Source of the DNA: an uncultured Bacteroidales bacterium
GTDB lineage: Bacteria; Bacteroidota; Bacteroidia; Bacteroidales; UBA932
DNA length: 64,000 bases
Assembly: GCA_947177525.1 (NCBI GenBank)
Contig: CAMWUW010000002.1
Span: 1-64,000, forward strand
Direction: 5' to 3'
The notes under the pieces were generated by a model, which worked only from the letters and a program-made list of their open reading frames with translations, did no database searches and was not told where the DNA came from. A program made the translations under genes and the position numbers. The number at the start of each line of letters is the position of its first letter. Position 1 is the first letter of the stretch. Positions 20,672 to 30,940 of the stretch are shown here, in pieces.

Positions 20672-21292
20672 ATGGTGACCGACATTCTCGCCCTCGTATC
20701 CATTGTCTCTGTCATTGTTTTTCTTGACAGATTCGTGAACATACTCCCGTCTTTGGCGGCATGCATGGTGCGGTGGAAAGAAAGCCTCAATCTTGAGGCA
20801 AGCATTAAGTCAGGACGCGACCGTGATCTCGCCGCAATGCTTATGTTCATTCCTTTCTGCCTGATAATTTCCTCATTCAGAATGTATTGTCCTGACTTCA
20901 TGCGAGGGATGGACGAAACGGCAAGACTCGGAAGCACATCTGCAGCATTTGTTGCATATATATTGCTGAGACTTGCCTTGACATATATTCTCAGGCCGCG
21001 TAAAATGAATCCGGCAGTTTACAAAGCCGCCCATAAGCTGTCCCTGAATTTCTTCACTATGCTGACACTGATCCTGCTCGGCATGGCCGGAACAATGTCT
21101 TTTGCAGGCATTTGCCCGTCATTGACAAGAAGTGCAATGCTTTGGGTATCAGCCTTGGTCTATATTTTATTTCTTATCAGAAAAACTCAAATTTTCCTTT
21201 CTTCTTGCTCTCTTTTCACAGCTTTTTCGTACCTTTGCGGCCTTGAAATAATCCCGACTGGGGCTTTTATAGTTTCAGCCATTGTTTTTTAG
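20672..21292 (+). CDS. DUF4271-like membrane protein
   Basis: About 206 aa, several TM helices, between SUI1 and hemD. Confidence 0.6.
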   Translation: MVTDILALVSIVSVIVFLDRFVNILPSLAACMVRWKESLNLEASIKSGRDRDLAAMLMFIPFCLIISSFRMYCPDFMRGMDETARLGSTSAAFVAYILLRLALTYILRPRKMNPAVYKAAHKLSLNFFTMLTLILLGMAGTMSFAGICPSLTRSAMLWVSALVYILFLIRKTQIFLSSCSLFTAFSYLCGLEIIPTGAFIVSAIVF

Positions 21293-21299
21293 ATAGAGA

Positions 21300-22040
21300 A
21301 TGAGCGTTAAGAAGATCTTGATTTCGCAGCAGCAGCCGAAGACGGCTTCGCCCTATGCCAGCATAGCAGAAAAGTTCGGAGTGGAGTTTGACTTCAAACC
21401 CTTCTTCATGATTGAGCCTTTGACTTCCAGGGAGTTCCGTGCTCAGAGAATTAACATCCTCGACCATACTGCCATTGTGTTTTCCGCCAGGACCACGATA
21501 GACGCCTTTTTCCAGCTTTGCGAAGAATTGCGTGTAAAAGTGCCTGAGACAATGAAATATTTCTGCACGACAGAGGCCGTGGCAAATTATCTTCAGAAGC
21601 ATATTGTCTACCGCAAGAGAAAGATATTCTTCGGTGACGGCACCCCGGGTTCCATCCTGAATCTCATTGGAACCAAGCATAAGGACGAAAAATTCCTCAT
21701 CGCCACATCCGAATCCGTAAGCAAGGATGCGGTCACCCTTCTATTTGAAAACACAAAGCTGGATTTTTTGACAGCGGTCTTCGTGAAGCCGGTCTCACAG
21801 GACCTGAAAGACACTGACCTGAGTTCTTACGACATGGTGGTGCTTTTCAATCCTGCAGACGTGAAATCATTGTATGAGAACCATCCGGACTTCGTACAGG
21901 GAGACATAAAGTTTGTCTCATACGGAAAATCAGTCGTAAAGGCAATGACAGACGCCGGCCTTGAAATAGAGATTTCCGCTCCTACGCCTCAGGCTCCTTC
22001 TGTCGCAAAAGCGCTGGAGATATATCTTTCTAAGAACTGA
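21300..22040 (+). CDS. hemD: Uroporphyrinogen-III synthase
   Basis: KKILISQQQP...SPYASIAEKFGVEFDFKPF; C-terminal SYGKSVVKAMTDAGLE; operon context. Confidence 0.83.
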   Translation: MSVKKILISQQQPKTASPYASIAEKFGVEFDFKPFFMIEPLTSREFRAQRINILDHTAIVFSARTTIDAFFQLCEELRVKVPETMKYFCTTEAVANYLQKHIVYRKRKIFFGDGTPGSILNLIGTKHKDEKFLIATSESVSKDAVTLLFENTKLDFLTAVFVKPVSQDLKDTDLSSYDMVVLFNPADVKSLYENHPDFVQGDIKFVSYGKSVVKAMTDAGLEIEISAPTPQAPSVAKALEIYLSKN

Positions 22041-22044
22041 CAAG

Positions 22045-22422
22045 GTGGAGGAGGTTCAGCGGCACTGCACTTTTTCCAAAGAGGAGCGTCTCTGCGGGAA
22101 AACCGGAATATCGTTGCTTCTTGCCGGAGGAAGGCATGGAAAAGTACCTGGACTCAGGTTCACTTTCCGGCGGGACACCGGCAATGAGTGCAGCAGAATT
22201 CTTGTTTCCGTTCCGAAGAAGCTGTTCAAGCGTGCAGTAAAGCGCAATCTGCTGAAGCGCAGAATAAGGGAAAGCTGGCGTAAACAGAAGCACCTGCTGA
22301 ACAACGGGAACGGGATTGATCTGCTGATTACATATTCTGTCAAGGAAATCATGAGCTACGATGACATTTTCCTTGCCGTCACAAAAGTCATAGAAAAGAT
22401 AAATGAAAGAACTGCCGAATAA
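22045..22422 (+). CDS. rnpA: Ribonuclease P protein component
   Basis: [29 protein letters not shown] signature. Confidence 0.93.
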   Translation: MEEVQRHCTFSKEERLCGKTGISLLLAGGRHGKVPGLRFTFRRDTGNECSRILVSVPKKLFKRAVKRNLLKRRIRESWRKQKHLLNNGNGIDLLITYSVKEIMSYDDIFLAVTKVIEKINERTAE

Positions 22423-22657
22423 ATTCTTCAGAGTCATAAAGAAGGCCGCAATCTTCCCTTTTGTCTTTCTTATACGTTTCTATCAGCTTTGCATCTCCCC
22501 TCTTAAGCCGCCAAGCTGCAGATTTACACCGACATGTTCACAATACGCACTTGAAGCATTCCGCAAGCATGGACCTTTCAAAGGCTTCCTGCTGACAGTG
22601 CGCCGCCTGCTGCGCTGCCACCCCTGGGGCGGAAGCGGTTACGACCCTGTTCCATAA
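22403..22657 (+). CDS. yidD: Membrane protein insertion efficiency factor
   Basis: [33 protein letters not shown]; overlaps the rnpA end. Confidence 0.95.
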   Translation: MKELPNKFFRVIKKAAIFPFVFLIRFYQLCISPLKPPSCRFTPTCSQYALEAFRKHGPFKGFLLTVRRLLRCHPWGGSGYDPVP

Positions 22658-22685
22658 TCCCTTTTAGCAATATTCCCGAATCATT

Positions 22686-23399
22686 ATGGCAAAAAAAGAA
22701 GGCATCAGAAAACTTTTTGACAAAATCGCCCCGGACTACGACCGTCTGAACCATCTGCTTTCCCTCGACATTGACAAAGCATGGAGAAAAAAGGCCGTGA
22801 AAGAAATTGCAGACATGCAGAAACCGGCTGAAATTCTTGACGTTGCCTGCGGAACAGGTGACTTCACAATAGAAATCGCACGCAAGACAGCGGCAGGGAG
22901 CAATATAACCGGCATTGACATCTCTGAGGGAATGATGGAAATAGGACGGGCGAAAATCGCGGAATCAGGTGTTGGCAAAAACAGGAATGTCACAATGGTG
23001 CAGGGAGACTGCGAAGCTCTTCCATATACAGACAACACATTTGACAGAGTCTCCGCAGGATTCGGGGTCAGGAATTTTGAACATCTCAGCCTTGGACTAA
23101 GCGAAATGTACCGTGTCCTCAAAAATGAAGGGAAAGTCATAATACTTGAGTTGTCAGTTCCTTCTAACCCGATGGTCAGGGCCCTCTACAAAGTTTACTT
23201 CCTCAAGGTTCTTCCTGCAATAGGAGGATGGATTTCCGGCGAGAGGGGCGCATACGAATATCTTCCGGCGTCGGTTCTCCGATTTCCTGCCCCGGACAAA
23301 TTCATTAAAATGATGGAAGAAGCCGGCTTCACAAAGGTAGTGCACCGTTCAATGACGTTCGGTATATGCCGCATGTACACAGGTACAAAAGAGTGCTGA
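22686..23399 (+). CDS. menG: Demethylmenaquinone methyltransferase
   Basis: FDKIAPDYDRLNHLLSLDIDKAWR; ILDVACGTGDFTIE; MTFGICRMYTG. Confidence 0.93.
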   Translation: MAKKEGIRKLFDKIAPDYDRLNHLLSLDIDKAWRKKAVKEIADMQKPAEILDVACGTGDFTIEIARKTAAGSNITGIDISEGMMEIGRAKIAESGVGKNRNVTMVQGDCEALPYTDNTFDRVSAGFGVRNFEHLSLGLSEMYRVLKNEGKVIILELSVPSNPMVRALYKVYFLKVLPAIGGWISGERGAYEYLPASVLRFPAPDKFIKMMEEAGFTKVVHRSMTFGICRMYTGTKEC

Positions 23400-23437
23400 T
23401 GCAAATGCTCCGATGAAAAACGGGCGGCACACCTTCT

Positions 23438-24358
23438 TCATTTCACCATATATATAAGGAATCCTGCACCGGCAAGGACACAAAACAAGAATACAGACAC
23501 CGCAAGTACCGGAAGTGCGGCGTCGAGCTTTTGGGAAGGCTGCTTCCATACCGAATGCAGATGCCATGTAAACAACGGAATGGTCAGGGCGTACAGGTAA
23601 TGCCACGGATCTGCGTACGACAGGATTGAATATGCGGCCATCGCTGCCCATCCGACGGCTATAAGGGCAGTCTGGTATATTTTTGCGCCATGCTTCCCGA
23701 GTTTCCCGGCTACAGTTATGCGGTTATGCCGGTCCGTCTCAATGTCCCTCAAATTATTCAGGTTGATGACAGCAGTACAAAGCACTCCGGAAGAGACTGC
23801 GGGAAGAAGCAGTTTTAATGTCCCGAACGTATGGGTACAAACAAAATACGACCCGAGCACAGCCACAAGGCCGAAAAAAACAAAGACATAGACATCTCCA
23901 CGGCCCCTATATCCGTAAGGATTCTTTCCGAGCGTATAACTGACAGCCGCCTTGACTGAAAAGTACCCGAAAATCATCAGCACGAATGCATCCAGGGAAA
24001 AGACTGTGCCGAAAGACAAATATATCAGGACCAGCCCCGAAATCAATGTCAACACAACAAGACACCTCATGAAAAGTCTCAAGCCGTCCGCTGTAAGTTC
24101 TCCGCTGGCCAAATATTCCGAAGCCGCCCTCTTGTGTCCCGATGAAGTGCCCCGAAGGAAATCGCCCAATTCATTAGCTACATTCGAGACAACCTGAAGC
24201 AGGCATGCCGTAACGAGAATCGAAATGACGACTGCCGGCCTGACATGAAAATCCGCCACTGCAAGCATGCATCCCAACGACACTCCCGCCAAAGAAAGAG
24301 GCAGTGTCCTCAATCTTAGGGAAGATATGTATTTTTTAAGAAAACCCATAATAAACAA
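23438..24358 (-). CDS. menA: 1,4-dihydroxy-2-naphthoate polyprenyltransferase
   Basis: SLRLRTLPLSLAGV; NVANELGDFLRGTSSGHKRA; NNLRDIETDR; next to menG. Confidence 0.92.
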   Translation of the reverse strand: MFIMGFLKKYISSLRLRTLPLSLAGVSLGCMLAVADFHVRPAVVISILVTACLLQVVSNVANELGDFLRGTSSGHKRAASEYLASGELTADGLRLFMRCLVVLTLISGLVLIYLSFGTVFSLDAFVLMIFGYFSVKAAVSYTLGKNPYGYRGRGDVYVFVFFGLVAVLGSYFVCTHTFGTLKLLLPAVSSGVLCTAVINLNNLRDIETDRHNRITVAGKLGKHGAKIYQTALIAVGWAAMAAYSILSYADPWHYLYALTIPLFTWHLHSVWKQPSQKLDAALPVLAVSVFLFCVLAGAGFLIYMVK

Positions 24359-24540
24359 CCTACAACAGGTAAAACAACATTAAAAACAACAATTTCAACA
24401 ACCGGATAACAGAACGGAATACCGACCTTCGCCTTCGGTTAAGAATCTTATTCGTCACTTTCTGCAGATTCCGCTATCATAGAATGTGTGCAATCCTTTT
24501 TGCGGAATCCAGACAGAAAGGCCTCGGATAAAGAGGCATA

Positions 24541-24576
24541 AAAAGGGAAGCCGTGACGGTTTCCCTTTTTTATTTT
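24541..24576. terminator. Intrinsic terminator downstream of lepA
   Basis: AAAAGGGAAgccgtgacggtTTCCCTTTTTT; A/T tracts on both sides. Confidence 0.75.
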
Positions 24577-24593
24577 TCCTTATTCCGGAATCA

Positions 24594-26381
24594 TCAGTCA
24601 AGCTTGAGCACTGCCATGAAGGCACTCTGAGGCACCTCGACAGTTCCTATCTGCCTCATCCTCTTCTTACCCTGCTTCTGTTTCTCCAGGAGCTTCCTCT
24701 TTCGGCTGATGTCACCTCCGTAGCATTTTGCGGTAACATCCTTGCGGACAGCCTTGACAGTCTCACGTGCTATAATCTTTGCTCCCACTGCAGCCTGGAT
24801 TGCGATGTCAAACTGCTGGCGAGGTATAAGTTCCTTGAGTTTCTCGCACATCTTGCGTCCGAAATCGTATGCATGGTCCGCATGGATAAGTGTGGAAAGC
24901 GCATCGGCAGGATCACCGTTAAGCAGAATGTCAAGCTTCACGAGCTTGGCCTCCTTAAAGCCTATTACATGATAGTCAAAAGAAGCATAGCCCTTGGATA
25001 TGGACTTCAGCTTGTCATAGAAGTCAAATACAATTTCAGACAGAGGCATCTCGTAGGTGAGTTCCAGACGGTCTGAGGTCATATAATGCTGATTTATCAG
25101 GATTCCCCTTTTCTCAAGGCAGAGCTTCATGATAGGGCCGTAGTAATCAGACTTGGATATCACCTGCGCCCTTATATAAGGTTCTTCAATCTTGTCAATC
25201 AGAGTTGCAGGCGGAAGACCGGAAGGATTATGTACGTCAAGACATTCTCCCTGGGTCGTATATACCTTATATGAAACGTTAGGGACTGTCGTTATGACGT
25301 CCATGTTGAACTCACGGTAAAGGCGTTCCTGTACAATCTCCAGATGCAGAAGTCCGAGAAATCCGCAGCGGAAACCGAATCCGAGCGCAAGGGACGACTC
25401 CGGTTCAAAAACAAAGGAGGCATCATTGAGCTGGAATTTCTCAAGGGATGCGCGCAGTTCCTCATATTGGTCTGTCTCCACAGGATACATTCCGGCAAAG
25501 ACCATCGGCTTGACCTCCTCAAAACCAGCAATTGCCTCAGCACAAGGCCTTGAGACATGAGTAATGGTATCACCGACCTTCACCTCAACGGCAGACTTTA
25601 TACCCGATATTATATATCCCACGCTTCCGCACGGAATCTCCTTCTTGGAATGCATCTTCATCTTGAGCACCCCGACCTCATCGGCTTCGTATTCCTTTCC
25701 GGTATTGAAGAACTTTACCTTGTCCCCTGCTTTCAAAGAACCGTTCAGGACTTTGAAATATGCAATGATTCCACGGAATGAGTTAAAGACAGAGTCAAAA
25801 ATCAAGGCCTGCAGAGGTGCCTCGGGATCGCCGGACGGTGCCGGAATCCTCTCGATTATGGCGTCAAGGATTCCCCTTACTCCTTCTCCGGTCTTTCCGG
25901 ATGCAAGAAGGACTTCTTCCGGCTTGCAGCCGATAAGCTCAACCACCTGGTCAGTCACAACTTCAACCATTGCCGACTCGACATCAATCTTGTTGAGCAC
26001 CGGTATGATTTCCAGATCATGCTCAATGGCAAGATAAAGGTTTGATATCGTCTGCGCCTGTATGCCCTGTGTTGCATCGACAACAAGCAGAGCACCTTCG
26101 CAGGAGGCTATGGCACGGGACACTTCATACGAAAAATCCACATGGCCCGGGGTATCAATCAAATTAAGCACATACTTTTCCCCTCCGTATGTATACTCCA
26201 TCTGGATGGCATGGCTCTTTATAGTAATACCCTTCTCTTTTTCCAGATCCATTGAATCGAGAACCTGATTCTCCATCTCCCTCGCGTTCAGAGTGTCGGT
26301 GATTTCCAGCATTCTGTCGGCAAGTGTGCTCTTTCCATGGTCTATATGCGCAATGATGCAAAAGTTTCTCGTATTCTTCAT
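24594..26381 (-). CDS. lepA: Elongation factor 4
   Basis: [65 protein letters not shown]-terminus. Confidence 0.97.
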   Translation of the reverse strand: MKNTRNFCIIAHIDHGKSTLADRMLEITDTLNAREMENQVLDSMDLEKEKGITIKSHAIQMEYTYGGEKYVLNLIDTPGHVDFSYEVSRAIASCEGALLVVDATQGIQAQTISNLYLAIEHDLEIIPVLNKIDVESAMVEVVTDQVVELIGCKPEEVLLASGKTGEGVRGILDAIIERIPAPSGDPEAPLQALIFDSVFNSFRGIIAYFKVLNGSLKAGDKVKFFNTGKEYEADEVGVLKMKMHSKKEIPCGSVGYIISGIKSAVEVKVGDTITHVSRPCAEAIAGFEEVKPMVFAGMYPVETDQYEELRASLEKFQLNDASFVFEPESSLALGFGFRCGFLGLLHLEIVQERLYREFNMDVITTVPNVSYKVYTTQGECLDVHNPSGLPPATLIDKIEEPYIRAQVISKSDYYGPIMKLCLEKRGILINQHYMTSDRLELTYEMPLSEIVFDFYDKLKSISKGYASFDYHVIGFKEAKLVKLDILLNGDPADALSTLIHADHAYDFGRKMCEKLKELIPRQQFDIAIQAAVGAKIIARETVKAVRKDVTAKCYGGDISRKRKLLEKQKQGKKRMRQIGTVEVPQSAFMAVLKLD

Positions 26382-26406
26382 TACTGTACAATAAACATAA
26401 ACTCTG

Positions 26407-26414
26407 CAAAGATA
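26407..26414 (-). promoter_or_regulatory. Putative -7 box (TATCTTTG on minus) for lepA
   Basis: CAAAGATA on the + strand. Confidence 0.45.
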
Positions 26415-26464
26415 ACGCATTTTTTCTTACTTTTGTTTCAAACCTTCAATACATTGGAGTGTCT

Positions 26465-26472
26465 TATATTTG
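26465..26472 (+). promoter_or_regulatory. -7-like box (TATATTTG) 3 nt before ATG of an ECF sigma gene
   Basis: Exact TAnnTTTG match; ATG at 26476. Confidence 0.45.
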
Positions 26473-26475
26473 ATT

Positions 26476-27018
26476 ATGACCGACAGTGACATCATAAAGG
26501 CCTATAAAGACGGCAGACATGAAGAAGCGTTCAGGCAGATAGTCGAAAATTACAGCGAGCGGCTATACTGGCATGTACGGCGTTTTCTGTGCTGCCATGA
26601 GGACACGGATGACCTTCTGCAGGACATATTCATAAAAATATGGACGGCCCTGCCCACGTTCCGGGGCGACTCCAAACTATTCACATGGATTTACAGAATA
26701 GCCACCAACGAGGTGCTGAACAGCCTGCGGAAAAACAGGATAAGGGCGGTTTTCAAAAGCGGCAATCCGGAGGATGATTTCCTGAAAAAGATTGACGAAG
26801 ACCCGTACTTCAACGGAGACCACCTGCAGAGAGAACTTCAGAAAGCCATACAGAGACTTCCCGAAAAACAGAGGATAGTATTCAGCCTGAGATATTTCGA
26901 TGAATTGAAATATGAAGAGATTGCCGCAATAACAGGCACATCGGAAGGTGCTCTGAAAGCGTCCTATCACCATGCATACGGAAAAATCAAAAAGACTCTG
27001 GAAGAAAAATTCCTGTAA
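26476..27018 (+). CDS. ECF-type RNA polymerase sigma factor
   Basis: DTDDLLQDIFIKIWTALPTFRGDSKLFTWIYRIATNEVLNSLRK; region 4 YEEIAAITGTSEGALKASYHHAYGKIK. Confidence 0.93.
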   Translation: MTDSDIIKAYKDGRHEEAFRQIVENYSERLYWHVRRFLCCHEDTDDLLQDIFIKIWTALPTFRGDSKLFTWIYRIATNEVLNSLRKNRIRAVFKSGNPEDDFLKKIDEDPYFNGDHLQRELQKAIQRLPEKQRIVFSLRYFDELKYEEIAAITGTSEGALKASYHHAYGKIKKTLEEKFL

Positions 27019-27060
27019 GTGCCCCATAAACTTTTGAAACAGAAAAGTGTCATATATAAC

Positions 27061-27471
27061 ATGAAAAAAGATACAGAAGACATATTGCTGTCATCCGGAC
27101 AGTTGAAAAAAATGCCATTTGACGTCCCTCCGGGATATTTCCCATCACTGGCGGAAAGGACAACGCGCCGGGTAATGCAGGCCGGCACGCAAGAATACGG
27201 CATAATACGGAAACTTGTACCATATTTTGCAACAGCCGCCATGTTTGCAATCATAGCTACTGTGGGAACATTCTTCCTAAGCAGGACCACAGGAGAGAAC
27301 GACTATTCATTTGAGGACTATATCGTGATGTCAGACAGCTTCAGCGAAATGTTTACCTACGCAATGGACAGCCGGCAATATGCGGAGACAGCTCCGGATG
27401 AACAGGACATCGCAGACTACCTTATATACACAGGAGTAAGTACAGAGTGCATAGAACTATCATATAAATAA
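27061..27471 (+). CDS. Small single-TM protein, putative anti-sigma factor
   Basis: Cytosolic N-terminus, one TM (VPYFATAAMFAIIATVGTFFL), extracytoplasmic tail; directly after an ECF gene. Confidence 0.55.
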   Translation: MKKDTEDILLSSGQLKKMPFDVPPGYFPSLAERTTRRVMQAGTQEYGIIRKLVPYFATAAMFAIIATVGTFFLSRTTGENDYSFEDYIVMSDSFSEMFTYAMDSRQYAETAPDEQDIADYLIYTGVSTECIELSYK

Positions 27472-27480
27472 CAATAAGCC

Positions 27481-27963
27481 ATGAAAAGAACAGCATCATT
27501 AATTTTATCAGCAATAATCATCATATCCGCCGGCATTGGCGCAAAAGCCTCCGACAAAAACGACTGGAAGCAAAAAATGATGAGCGAGAAAATTGCCTTC
27601 CTGACAGTTGAGCTTGACCTTACCCCGGAAGAGGCCCAGGCATTCTGGCCGGTATACAACATGGCAAGCACAGAACTTGACAATACCATGCAGGAAATAT
27701 TCAGGACACACAAGGCACTGGCAAAGGCAATTGACGACAACAGGCCGAAAGCCGAGATTTCCTCATTGCTCGACCGCTACCTGGCGGCACAGCAGAAACA
27801 CAGGGAGACTGAAGGAGCAATGGCAGAGAAATACAAAAAGGTGCTGCCAGTGGAAAAAGTCGCCAAATTGTATATAAGCGAAGAAAAATTCCGCCGCCAA
27901 TGCATACACAGGATGCACGGAAAGCAGCAGGGGCAGCAAAAGACGCCTCAGAACAGCAAATAA
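27481..27963 (+). CDS. Spy/CpxP-like secreted helical protein
   Basis: Signal peptide; IAFLTVELDLTPEEAQAFWPVYNMAS; charged helices; third gene of the ECF cassette. Confidence 0.65.
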   Translation: MKRTASLILSAIIIISAGIGAKASDKNDWKQKMMSEKIAFLTVELDLTPEEAQAFWPVYNMASTELDNTMQEIFRTHKALAKAIDDNRPKAEISSLLDRYLAAQQKHRETEGAMAEKYKKVLPVEKVAKLYISEEKFRRQCIHRMHGKQQGQQKTPQNSK

Positions 27964-28688
27964 AAATCCTTGGTGAGGGAAATATACTCAGACGTGTACT
28001 TTCCCTCATTTTGTATCACAAGATTCTCATAAGAAGGCTCCACGCATCTTGTACGTGAAAATTCTGCAATTATCCTGCTGTCACTCTTACGCGGCACAGT
28101 CCTTATTTTTGTCATCCTGAATAAGAACAGGCTGCACATGCGGGCATGACGCAGCAAAGCCTTTTCCTGGTCGGCGGGAAGAATCACTGCCAAGCGGCCG
28201 GAAGCCGATAGCCTCGATGCAGAAAATTCAAGCAATTCCCTATAGGAAAGTCCGGAAGCAGTATGCCTCGCGGCATTCCTCCTGAGCTGCGGAGCCTGAA
28301 GCGAACAATCAAAATAAGGTGGATTGGAAAAAATCAGATCATATTCCGCTGTGCAGTCCGCAGAAAATTCTTCCAGACTTTTATTATATGCATGCAGGAT
28401 TCCTCCCCACGGAGAAGCCGAGAAATTTTCTCCCGCCTCGGCTGCAGACGGCGAATCAGAGTCTATTGCATCAATGCATATCTCCGGCAATGACATTGCA
28501 CCACGCAGGTCTTCGCACCTCTGTGCCGCCATCAAAGCAACTGTTCCCGTACCCGTCCCCACATCAAGAAAAAAACGGTCCTCAGGGACAATCTTCATCA
28601 CTGCCCCCAAAAGCACGCCGTCAGTATTCACTTTCATCGCGCTGGACTCATTTTTGACGGAAAATCTCTTGAAACGGAATATCCCCAT
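27948..28688 (-). CDS. TrmN6-like tRNA1(Val) methyltransferase
   Basis: FRFKRFSVKNESSAMKVNTDGVLLGA; FLDVGTGTGTVALMAAQR; DLIFSNPPYF. Confidence 0.87.
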   Translation of the reverse strand: MGIFRFKRFSVKNESSAMKVNTDGVLLGAVMKIVPEDRFFLDVGTGTGTVALMAAQRCEDLRGAMSLPEICIDAIDSDSPSAAEAGENFSASPWGGILHAYNKSLEEFSADCTAEYDLIFSNPPYFDCSLQAPQLRRNAARHTASGLSYRELLEFSASRLSASGRLAVILPADQEKALLRHARMCSLFLFRMTKIRTVPRKSDSRIIAEFSRTRCVEPSYENLVIQNEGKYTSEYISLTKDFYLLF

Positions 28689-28692
28689 TGGC

Positions 28693-29352
28693 CTACATTT
28701 CCTGTACGAACATTCCGTCACGCATAATCAGCGACCGGTCGCACATGGACGCCAGTTCCGGATCGTGCGTGACAATTACGATTGTCTGCCCATAACGTTC
28801 CCTCAGGGAGAAAAACAGATTATGAATCTCATCCTTGTTTCTTGAATCAAGATTTCCGGAAGGTTCATCTGCAAAAAGTACGGCAGGCCTGTTTATCAAA
28901 GCCCTGGCTATGGCAACCCTCTGCTGCTCCCCTCCTGACAATTGCGACGGCTTATGCGCAAGACGGCCGGACAAGCCCAGGTCTTCAAGAAGAACCTTGG
29001 CCTCGGACTCAGAATCGCGGCGGGAACGCCCGGCAATCATGGCCGGTATCATCACATTTTCGAGAGATGTAAATTCAGGGAGCAAATGGTGGAACTGGAA
29101 TACAAATCCGATATTACGGTTACGGAACGATGCCAATGAATTCCCTTTAAGGGACAATACATCTGTACCGTCAATCACCAAAGTTCCCGAATCCGGGGAA
29201 GAGAGTGTTCCGAGAATCTGGAGCAGAGTGGACTTGCCTGCTCCGGAAGAGCCCATAATCGACACGACTTCCGACTTTGAGGCGCAGAAGTCAAGTCCCT
29301 TTAGGACTTTAAGGTCACCGAATGACTTTTCTATTCCTTTTGCCGATATCAT
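28693..29352 (-). CDS. LolD-type ABC transporter ATP-binding protein
   Basis: Walker [32 protein letters not shown], Walker [13 protein letters not shown]. Start at [12 protein letters not shown]. Confidence 0.92.
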   Translation of the reverse strand: MISAKGIEKSFGDLKVLKGLDFCASKSEVVSIMGSSGAGKSTLLQILGTLSSPDSGTLVIDGTDVLSLKGNSLASFRNRNIGFVFQFHHLLPEFTSLENVMIPAMIAGRSRRDSESEAKVLLEDLGLSGRLAHKPSQLSGGEQQRVAIARALINRPAVLFADEPSGNLDSRNKDEIHNLFFSLRERYGQTIVIVTHDPELASMCDRSLIMRDGMFVQEM

Positions 29353-29354
29353 TG

Positions 29355-29427
<73 letters not shown>

Positions 29428-29483
29428 GAATCTGAAGAAGCCGGCCGCGGAATGCAAAAACCGGACTTCCGCAAAAACAATAA

Positions 29484-29511
29484 GGGTGACCCAAAATATT
29501 TTGGATCACCC
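29484..29511 (-). terminator. Hairpin between the two tRNAs, possible terminator or processing structure
   Basis: GGGTGACCCAAAATATTTTGGATCACCC, one internal mismatch; minus-strand downstream sequence TTATTGTTTTTG. Confidence 0.45.
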
Positions 29512-29520
29512 TCTTCATGG

Positions 29521-29594
29521 TCGGGGTACTGTGACTCGAACACAGGACCCTCTGGTCCCAAACCAGATGCGCTAGCCAACTGCGCCACACCCCG
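29521..29594 (-). tRNA. tRNA-Pro (anticodon TGG)
   Basis: Minus: CGGGGTGTGGCGCAGTTGGCTAGCGC ATCTGGTTTGGGACCAGA GGGTCCTGTGTTCGAGTCACAGTACCCCGA. Confidence 0.95.
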
Positions 29595-29621
29595 ATTATG
29601 ATTCCCTTTCATTTGGGACTG

Positions 29622-29629
29622 CAAATATA
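29622..29629 (-). promoter_or_regulatory. Putative -7 box (TATATTTG on minus) for the tRNA genes
   Basis: CAAATATA on the + strand upstream of tRNA-Pro. Confidence 0.5.
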
Positions 29630-29639
29630 GGAGTAAAAA

Positions 29640-29681
29640 ATAAAAGTGCAAAATTTTTCTTCAAAATTCTGCACTTTTATA
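29640..29681. terminator. Long A/T-flanked hairpin between mdh and the tRNA promoter
   Basis: TAAAAGTGCAaAATTTTtcttcAAAATTcTGCACTTTTA. Confidence 0.55.
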
Positions 29682-29707
29682 TAAAATTCACTGTATGGTG
29701 CATTAAT

Positions 29708-29755
29708 AAGCCGTCAATTTTGCCTTATTCGGCAAAGCCGACGGCTTTTCACCAA
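29708..29755 (-). terminator. Two-segment hairpin downstream of mdh
   Basis: AAGCCGTCaattTTGCCttattcGGCAAagccGACGGCTT. Confidence 0.5.
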
Positions 29756-29764
29756 AACAATTTC

Positions 29765-30760
29765 CTAAAGATTAGGGTTTACTGTTTTCCAGTCCTTCAC
29801 TGCAGGAATGATTCCGAGGTCAATGATCTCGTCACGCATCTTGCAAAGGTGGGCATAAGACTTGTCAAGGGCAGCCATTTCTTCCTCTGTTCCTGTAACC
29901 TCAGAATAGTGGACACCGTCAGCATCCATCACTGTAGGCATTGCCATCATGACATTCTGGTATTTTTCGTTGTTCACATAGCAACCTGCCGGCCAAGATA
30001 TGCCCTCGCCTCCCATGGCAGCTGCAATCATACGCACTGAGCAGTATGCAGGGCTCTGGAATGAAGAACGTCCGCGGAGCTTGATGATTGCGGCACCGCC
30101 CTGGATAACCTCAACCTTCATTTCAGCCCATCTCTCTGCAGAAATCTTTGTTCCGAGGATTTCTGAGAAAGGAACACCGTCAACAGTCACCTTTGAAGCA
30201 AATACGGCCATCTGCTCGCCATGTCCTCCGTATGTAGAGCAATTCTTGACGAGACTCTGCTGAACACCGCACTCCTTTGCGATTGCGCTCTGGAGACGGG
30301 TTGAGTCAAGAGCGGCAAGAGTTGTCACCTGGGAAGGCTTCAGTCCGGAATGGAGAAGCACTACAAGTCCTGTAAGGTCAGCAGGGTTGAAGATGACAAC
30401 CACATGCTTTACGTCAGGGCAGTATGCCTTCACGTTCTTTCCGAACTCTTCTGCAATCTGGCAGTTGCCTTTAAGCAGATCCTCGCGGGTCATACCCTCT
30501 TTACGTGGGGCACCGCCTGAAGAGATGATGTACTTGGCGTCAGTGAAGGCCTCTTTCGGATCAGTTGTCCAAGTGAGGTTTACACCTTCAAAACCACAAT
30601 GGAACATCTCCTCTGCGACTCCCTTGAGTCCTGGCTCATAAACATCATAGAGGCAGATGTTCGGAGTAAGTTTCATCATCATGGCAGTCTGGGCCATGTT
30701 TGAACCGATCATGCCGGCGGCGCCGACGATGACGAGTTTGTCATTAGTCAAAAATTCCAT
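29765..30760 (-). CDS. mdh: Malate dehydrogenase
   Basis: KLVIVGAAGMIGSNMAQTAMM; SSGGAPRKEGMTREDLLKGN; FNPADLTGLVV; STYGGHGEQMAVF. Confidence 0.95.
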   Translation of the reverse strand: MEFLTNDKLVIVGAAGMIGSNMAQTAMMMKLTPNICLYDVYEPGLKGVAEEMFHCGFEGVNLTWTTDPKEAFTDAKYIISSGGAPRKEGMTREDLLKGNCQIAEEFGKNVKAYCPDVKHVVVIFNPADLTGLVVLLHSGLKPSQVTTLAALDSTRLQSAIAKECGVQQSLVKNCSTYGGHGEQMAVFASKVTVDGVPFSEILGTKISAERWAEMKVEVIQGGAAIIKLRGRSSFQSPAYCSVRMIAAAMGGEGISWPAGCYVNNEKYQNVMMAMPTVMDADGVHYSEVTGTEEEMAALDKSYAHLCKMRDEIIDLGIIPAVKDWKTVNPNL

Positions 30761-30805
30761 AATAATTCAATATAATGCTTTGTCAATATCAAACTGTGCA
30801 AAGCG

Positions 30806-30813
30806 CAAATATA
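30806..30813 (-). promoter_or_regulatory. Putative -7 box (TATATTTG on minus) for mdh
   Basis: CAAATATA on the + strand. Confidence 0.5.
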
Positions 30814-30896
30814 GCAAAAAAAATGAGAGCGGACGCCAATTTGCAAGAATTCACTCCGGTATATGCCAGATAATTTTCAGATATCAAAACATTTCG

Positions 30897-30904
30897 TATA
30901 TTTG
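30897..30904 (+). promoter_or_regulatory. Putative -7 box (TATATTTG) for the structured leader and PPTase gene
   Basis: Exact TAnnTTTG match, 37 nt before the first predicted helix. Confidence 0.5.
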
Positions 30905-30940
30905 CCGACAGATTTTAACATTTAAAGACAAGTGGAACCT

